Assembly (NCBI GenBank): GCA_044226535.1
Contig: JBGAGT010000010.1
Location: 1-64,000, forward strand
Source: VBCG01 sp044226535
GTDB lineage: Bacteria > Pseudomonadota > Gammaproteobacteria > Burkholderiales > Casimicrobiaceae
Direction: 5' to 3'
Length of the DNA stretch: 64,000 nucleotides
The position numbers and the translations under genes were made by a program. The notes beneath the pieces were generated by a model. It was given only the letters and a program-made list of their open reading frames with translations, was not told the DNA's origin and did not search any database. This document shows positions 61,578 to 64,000 of the stretch, piece after piece (within the stretch, counting starts at the first letter, position 1; every line of letters begins with the position of its first letter).

Positions 61578-64000
61578 TCACGCCTTCACGATCCGGACCG
61601 CGCACTTCTTGAAGTCGGTCTGCAGCGAGATGGGATCGGTCGCGTCGAGCGTGCATTTGTTGATGAGCTGGCTCGCGTCGAACCACGGGACGTAGACGAG
61701 GCCGCGCGGCATGCGGTTGCGGCCCCGCGTCTCCACCCGGCTGCGGATCTCGCCGCGGCGCGAGACCACGCGCACCTCCGAGCCCCGGCGCACGCCGAGT
61801 GCGCGCGCGTCGTCCTGGTGCATGTAGACCACCGCGTTGGGGAACGCGCGGTAAAGCTCCGGCACGCGGCGCGTCATCGAGCCCGAATGCCAGTGCTCGA
61901 GCACGCGGCCCGTCGACAACCAGTAGGGATACTCGGTGTCCGGGGACTCGGCGGCGGGCTCGTACGGCAGCGCCCAGATGTAGGCGCGATTGTCGGGGTT
62001 GCCGTAGAACTGCCACCCGCTTCCCGCCTTGACGAAGGGGTCGCTGCCTTCCTTGTAGCGCCAGCGGGTCTCCTTGCCGTTGACCACGGGCCAGCGCAGG
62101 CCGCGCGCCTCGTGGTAGCGGTCGAACTCGGCAAGGTCGTGGCCGTGCCCGCGGCCGAACGCGGCGTATTCCTCGAAGAGGCCCTTCTGCAGGTAGAAGC
62201 CGAAGGCCTTCGCCTCCGCGTTGTCGAAGCCCGCCTCGACCGAGCTCGCCGGGTAGCGGTCGACCTTGCCGTTGCGGTACAGCACGTCGTAGACCGTCTT
62301 GCCGCGCAACTCGGGCTTCTTCGCGATGAGCTCGGCGGGCCAGACCTCCTCGATCTTGAAGCGCTTGGAGAACTCGACCAGCTGCCAGAGATCGGAGCGA
62401 GCCTCGCCGGGGGCATCCACCATCTGGTGCCAGAACTGCGTGCGGCGCTCGGCGTTGCCGTAGGCGCCTTCCTTCTCGACCCACATCGCCGTGGGCAGGA
62501 CGAGGTCTGCGGCGAGCGCGGTGACCGTCGGGTAGGCATCCGAAACGACGACGAAGTTCGCCGGGTTGCGATAGCCGGGGAAGCCCTCCTCCATGAGGTT
62601 CGGCGCCGCCTGCAGGTTGTTGTTGACCTGCACCCAGTAGGCGTTGAGCTTGCCGTCCTTGAGCATGCGGTTCTGCAGCACCGCGTGGTAGCCGGGCTTG
62701 TCGGGGATGGTCCCCGGCGGCAGGTTCCAGATCTCCTCCGCCTTGGCGCGATGCTGCGGGTTGGCCACCAGCATGTCCGCCGGCAAGCGGTGCGAGAACG
62801 TGCCAACCTCGCGCGCCGTGCCGCAGGCCGAAGGCTGCCCGGTGAGCGAGAACGGGCTGTTGCCGGGCGTCGAGATCTTGCCGGTGAGGAGGTGCAGGTT
62901 GTACAGCAGGTTGCTGCACCACACGCCGCGCGTGTGCTGGTTGAAGCCCATGGTGAAGAACGAGGTGACCTTGACCTTCGGGTCGGCGTAGAGCTCGGCG
63001 AGCTGGTCGAGCTTGGCCTTCGGCACCCCGGAAAGTTTGGTCACGTAGGCGGCGTCGTAGGTCGACACGAACTTCGCGTACTCGTCGAAGCCGATCGGCT
63101 TGCCGCCGCCCGGGTCGGCGGCGTTGCGCGCCTTCTTCTGCAGCGGATGCTCGGGGCGCAGCCCGTAGCCGATGTCGGCATTGCCGATCCTGAACGCGGT
63201 GTGCTTGTCGACGAAGTCGCGGTTCACGCGCTTGGTGCGGATGATGTAGTTCGCGATGTAGTTGAGGATCGCGAGGTCGGATTGCGGCGTGAACACCATC
63301 GGCAGGTCGGCGAGGTCGAAGCAGCGGTGCTCGAAGACCGACAGCACCGCGACCTTGACGTCCTTGGGCGCCGACAGGCGCCGGTCGGTGACGCGGCTCC
63401 ACAGCACCGGGTGCATCTCCGCCATGTTCGAGCCCCACAGCACGAACGCGTTCGCCGCCTCGATGTCGTCGTAGCAGCCCATCGGCTCGTCCATGCCGAA
63501 GGTGCGCATGAATCCCGCCACCGCGCTCGCCATGCAGTGGCGCGCATTGGGGTCGATGTTGTTGGTGCGGAAGCCCGCCTTGAAGAGCTTGAGCGCCGCA
63601 TAGCCTTCCCAGATCGTCCACTGGCCCGAGCCGAACATGCCCACCGCCGTCGGGCCCTTCTCGCGCAGCACGCGCTTCCACTGCGTGGCCATCTCGTCGA
63701 AGGCGCGGTCCCAGCTCACCGGCGTGAACTCGCCTTCCTTGTCGTAGCGGCCGTTCTTCATGCGCAGCAGCGGCGTGGTCAGCCGGTCGGCGCCGTACAG
63801 GATCTTGTTGAGGTAGTAGCCCTTCACGCAGTTGAGGCCGCGGTTGACCTCCGCCTGCGGGTCGGCCAGCGTCGCCACGACGCGCCCCTCCTTCACGCCG
63901 ACGTTGACCCCGCACCCGGTCCCGCAGAAGCGGCAAGGCGCCTTGGCCCACTTGAGACCCGCCGAGTCGGCCTCGGTGACCACGTTCTGCCCGAAGGCGG
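61578..64000 (-). CDS. napA: Periplasmic nitrate reductase catalytic subunit NapA, partial
   Basis: At least 807 residues; the N-terminus (Tat signal) lies beyond the window. The frame is open to the window edge and begins inside AFGQNVVTEADSAGLKW, so the first visible ATG is not the true start. The 4Fe-4S site is CRFCGTGCGV and a later Cys in RGLNCVKGYY. Molybdopterin-binding blocks include MCSAVAG-like HCMASAVAGFM and FGSGQWTIWEGY. NapA reduces nitrate to nitrite using a Mo-bis-MGD cofactor. The operon order here is napA-napB-napC; napD is not visible. Confidence 0.96.
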   Translation of the reverse strand, partial: AFGQNVVTEADSAGLKWAKAPCRFCGTGCGVNVGVKEGRVVATLADPQAEVNRGLNCVKGYYLNKILYGADRLTTPLLRMKNGRYDKEGEFTPVSWDRAFDEMATQWKRVLREKGPTAVGMFGSGQWTIWEGYAALKLFKAGFRTNNIDPNARHCMASAVAGFMRTFGMDEPMGCYDDIEAANAFVLWGSNMAEMHPVLWSRVTDRRLSAPKDVKVAVLSVFEHRCFDLADLPMVFTPQSDLAILNYIANYIIRTKRVNRDFVDKHTAFRIGNADIGYGLRPEHPLQKKARNAADPGGGKPIGFDEYAKFVSTYDAAYVTKLSGVPKAKLDQLAELYADPKVKVTSFFTMGFNQHTRGVWCSNLLYNLHLLTGKISTPGNSPFSLTGQPSACGTAREVGTFSHRLPADMLVANPQHRAKAEEIWNLPPGTIPDKPGYHAVLQNRMLKDGKLNAYWVQVNNNLQAAPNLMEEGFPGYRNPANFVVVSDAYPTVTALAADLVLPTAMWVEKEGAYGNAERRTQFWHQMVDAPGEARSDLWQLVEFSKRFKIEEVWPAELIAKKPELRGKTVYDVLYRNGKVDRYPASSVEAGFDNAEAKAFGFYLQKGLFEEYAAFGRGHGHDLAEFDRYHEARGLRWPVVNGKETRWRYKEGSDPFVKAGSGWQFYGNPDNRAYIWALPYEPAAESPDTEYPYWLSTGRVLEHWHSGSMTRRVPELYRAFPNAVVYMHQDDARALGVRRGSEVRVVSRRGEIRSRVETRGRNRMPRGLVYVPWFDASQLINKCTLDATDPISLQTDFKKCAVRIVKA

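Noticed and set aside
61096..63951. A long minus-strand frame that joins napB to a napA-overlapping product
   Set aside because: Only its last 159 codons are napB; the rest is an out-of-frame reading of napA.

Overview
The window reads as the chromosome of a high-GC betaproteobacterium, probably near the Burkholderiales/Rhodocyclales. Three things suggest this: the obgE-proB-rppH and trxA-rho-rpmE neighbourhoods, the betaproteobacterial pair DUF3482 GTPase/DUF2868 membrane protein, and an orphan RnfB-type ferredoxin beside nth. No taxonomic marker such as rRNA is present, so this is an inference from gene order.

Layout. 0-7.3 kb is housekeeping: two TPM-domain proteins with LemA, a family-4 uracil-DNA glycosylase, RimI, TsaB, RlmD and a Bax-inhibitor-1-like membrane protein. 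A tRNA-Ser(UGA) at 7562-7649 is the target of an 11.8-kb integrative element (about 7650-19447). The element carries a P4-type integrase, an AlpA-like regulator, a replication-type protein with an ori-like cluster inside its gene, a run of unrecognised phage-like proteins, and a cargo run of ATPase, TOPRIM-fold DUF4276 protein, zinc-ribbon protein and HEPN-like protein. 19.5-22.5 kb is a polar amino acid ABC transporter. 22.6-27.9 kb holds a PilB/GspE-type ATPase and an eight-repeat DUF11 surface protein. 28-43 kb is core metabolism and information processing: pncB, corA, a CDF transporter, an acyltransferase, an RnfB-like ferredoxin, nth, cytochromes c, fdxA, trxA, rho, rpmE, a GT39 transferase, obgE, proB and rppH. 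43-54 kb mixes a secreted orphan, a TetR/VOC pair, a class V aminotransferase, a sugar or glycerol-phosphate type ABC transporter, panE, pirin and an azoreductase. 54-60 kb has a LysR regulator, the GTPase/DUF2868 pair, a glycine-zipper protein, a solute-binding-like protein and a GST. The window ends inside a periplasmic nitrate reductase operon (napABC, napA cut at its N-terminus).

Two structural themes stand out. First, a palindromic repeat (core GTCATCCCCGC, loop GAAA or GCAA, GCGGGG) is scattered through chromosomal intergenic regions. It occurs singly, in inverted pairs, as tandem half-units, and as the ends of two related 250-290 bp MITE-like elements; it is absent from the integrative element. 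Second, the integrative element has GGGGGCA motifs near both ends with shared 12-bp spacing, which helps place its right boundary.

The best candidate for an uncharacterised system is the four-gene cargo at 15878-18919. An ATPase paired with a TOPRIM-type partner matches the logic of known anti-phage systems (OLD/Gabija, PARIS), but this gene combination is not one I can name. All functional statements come from reading motifs by eye; no database searches were run.
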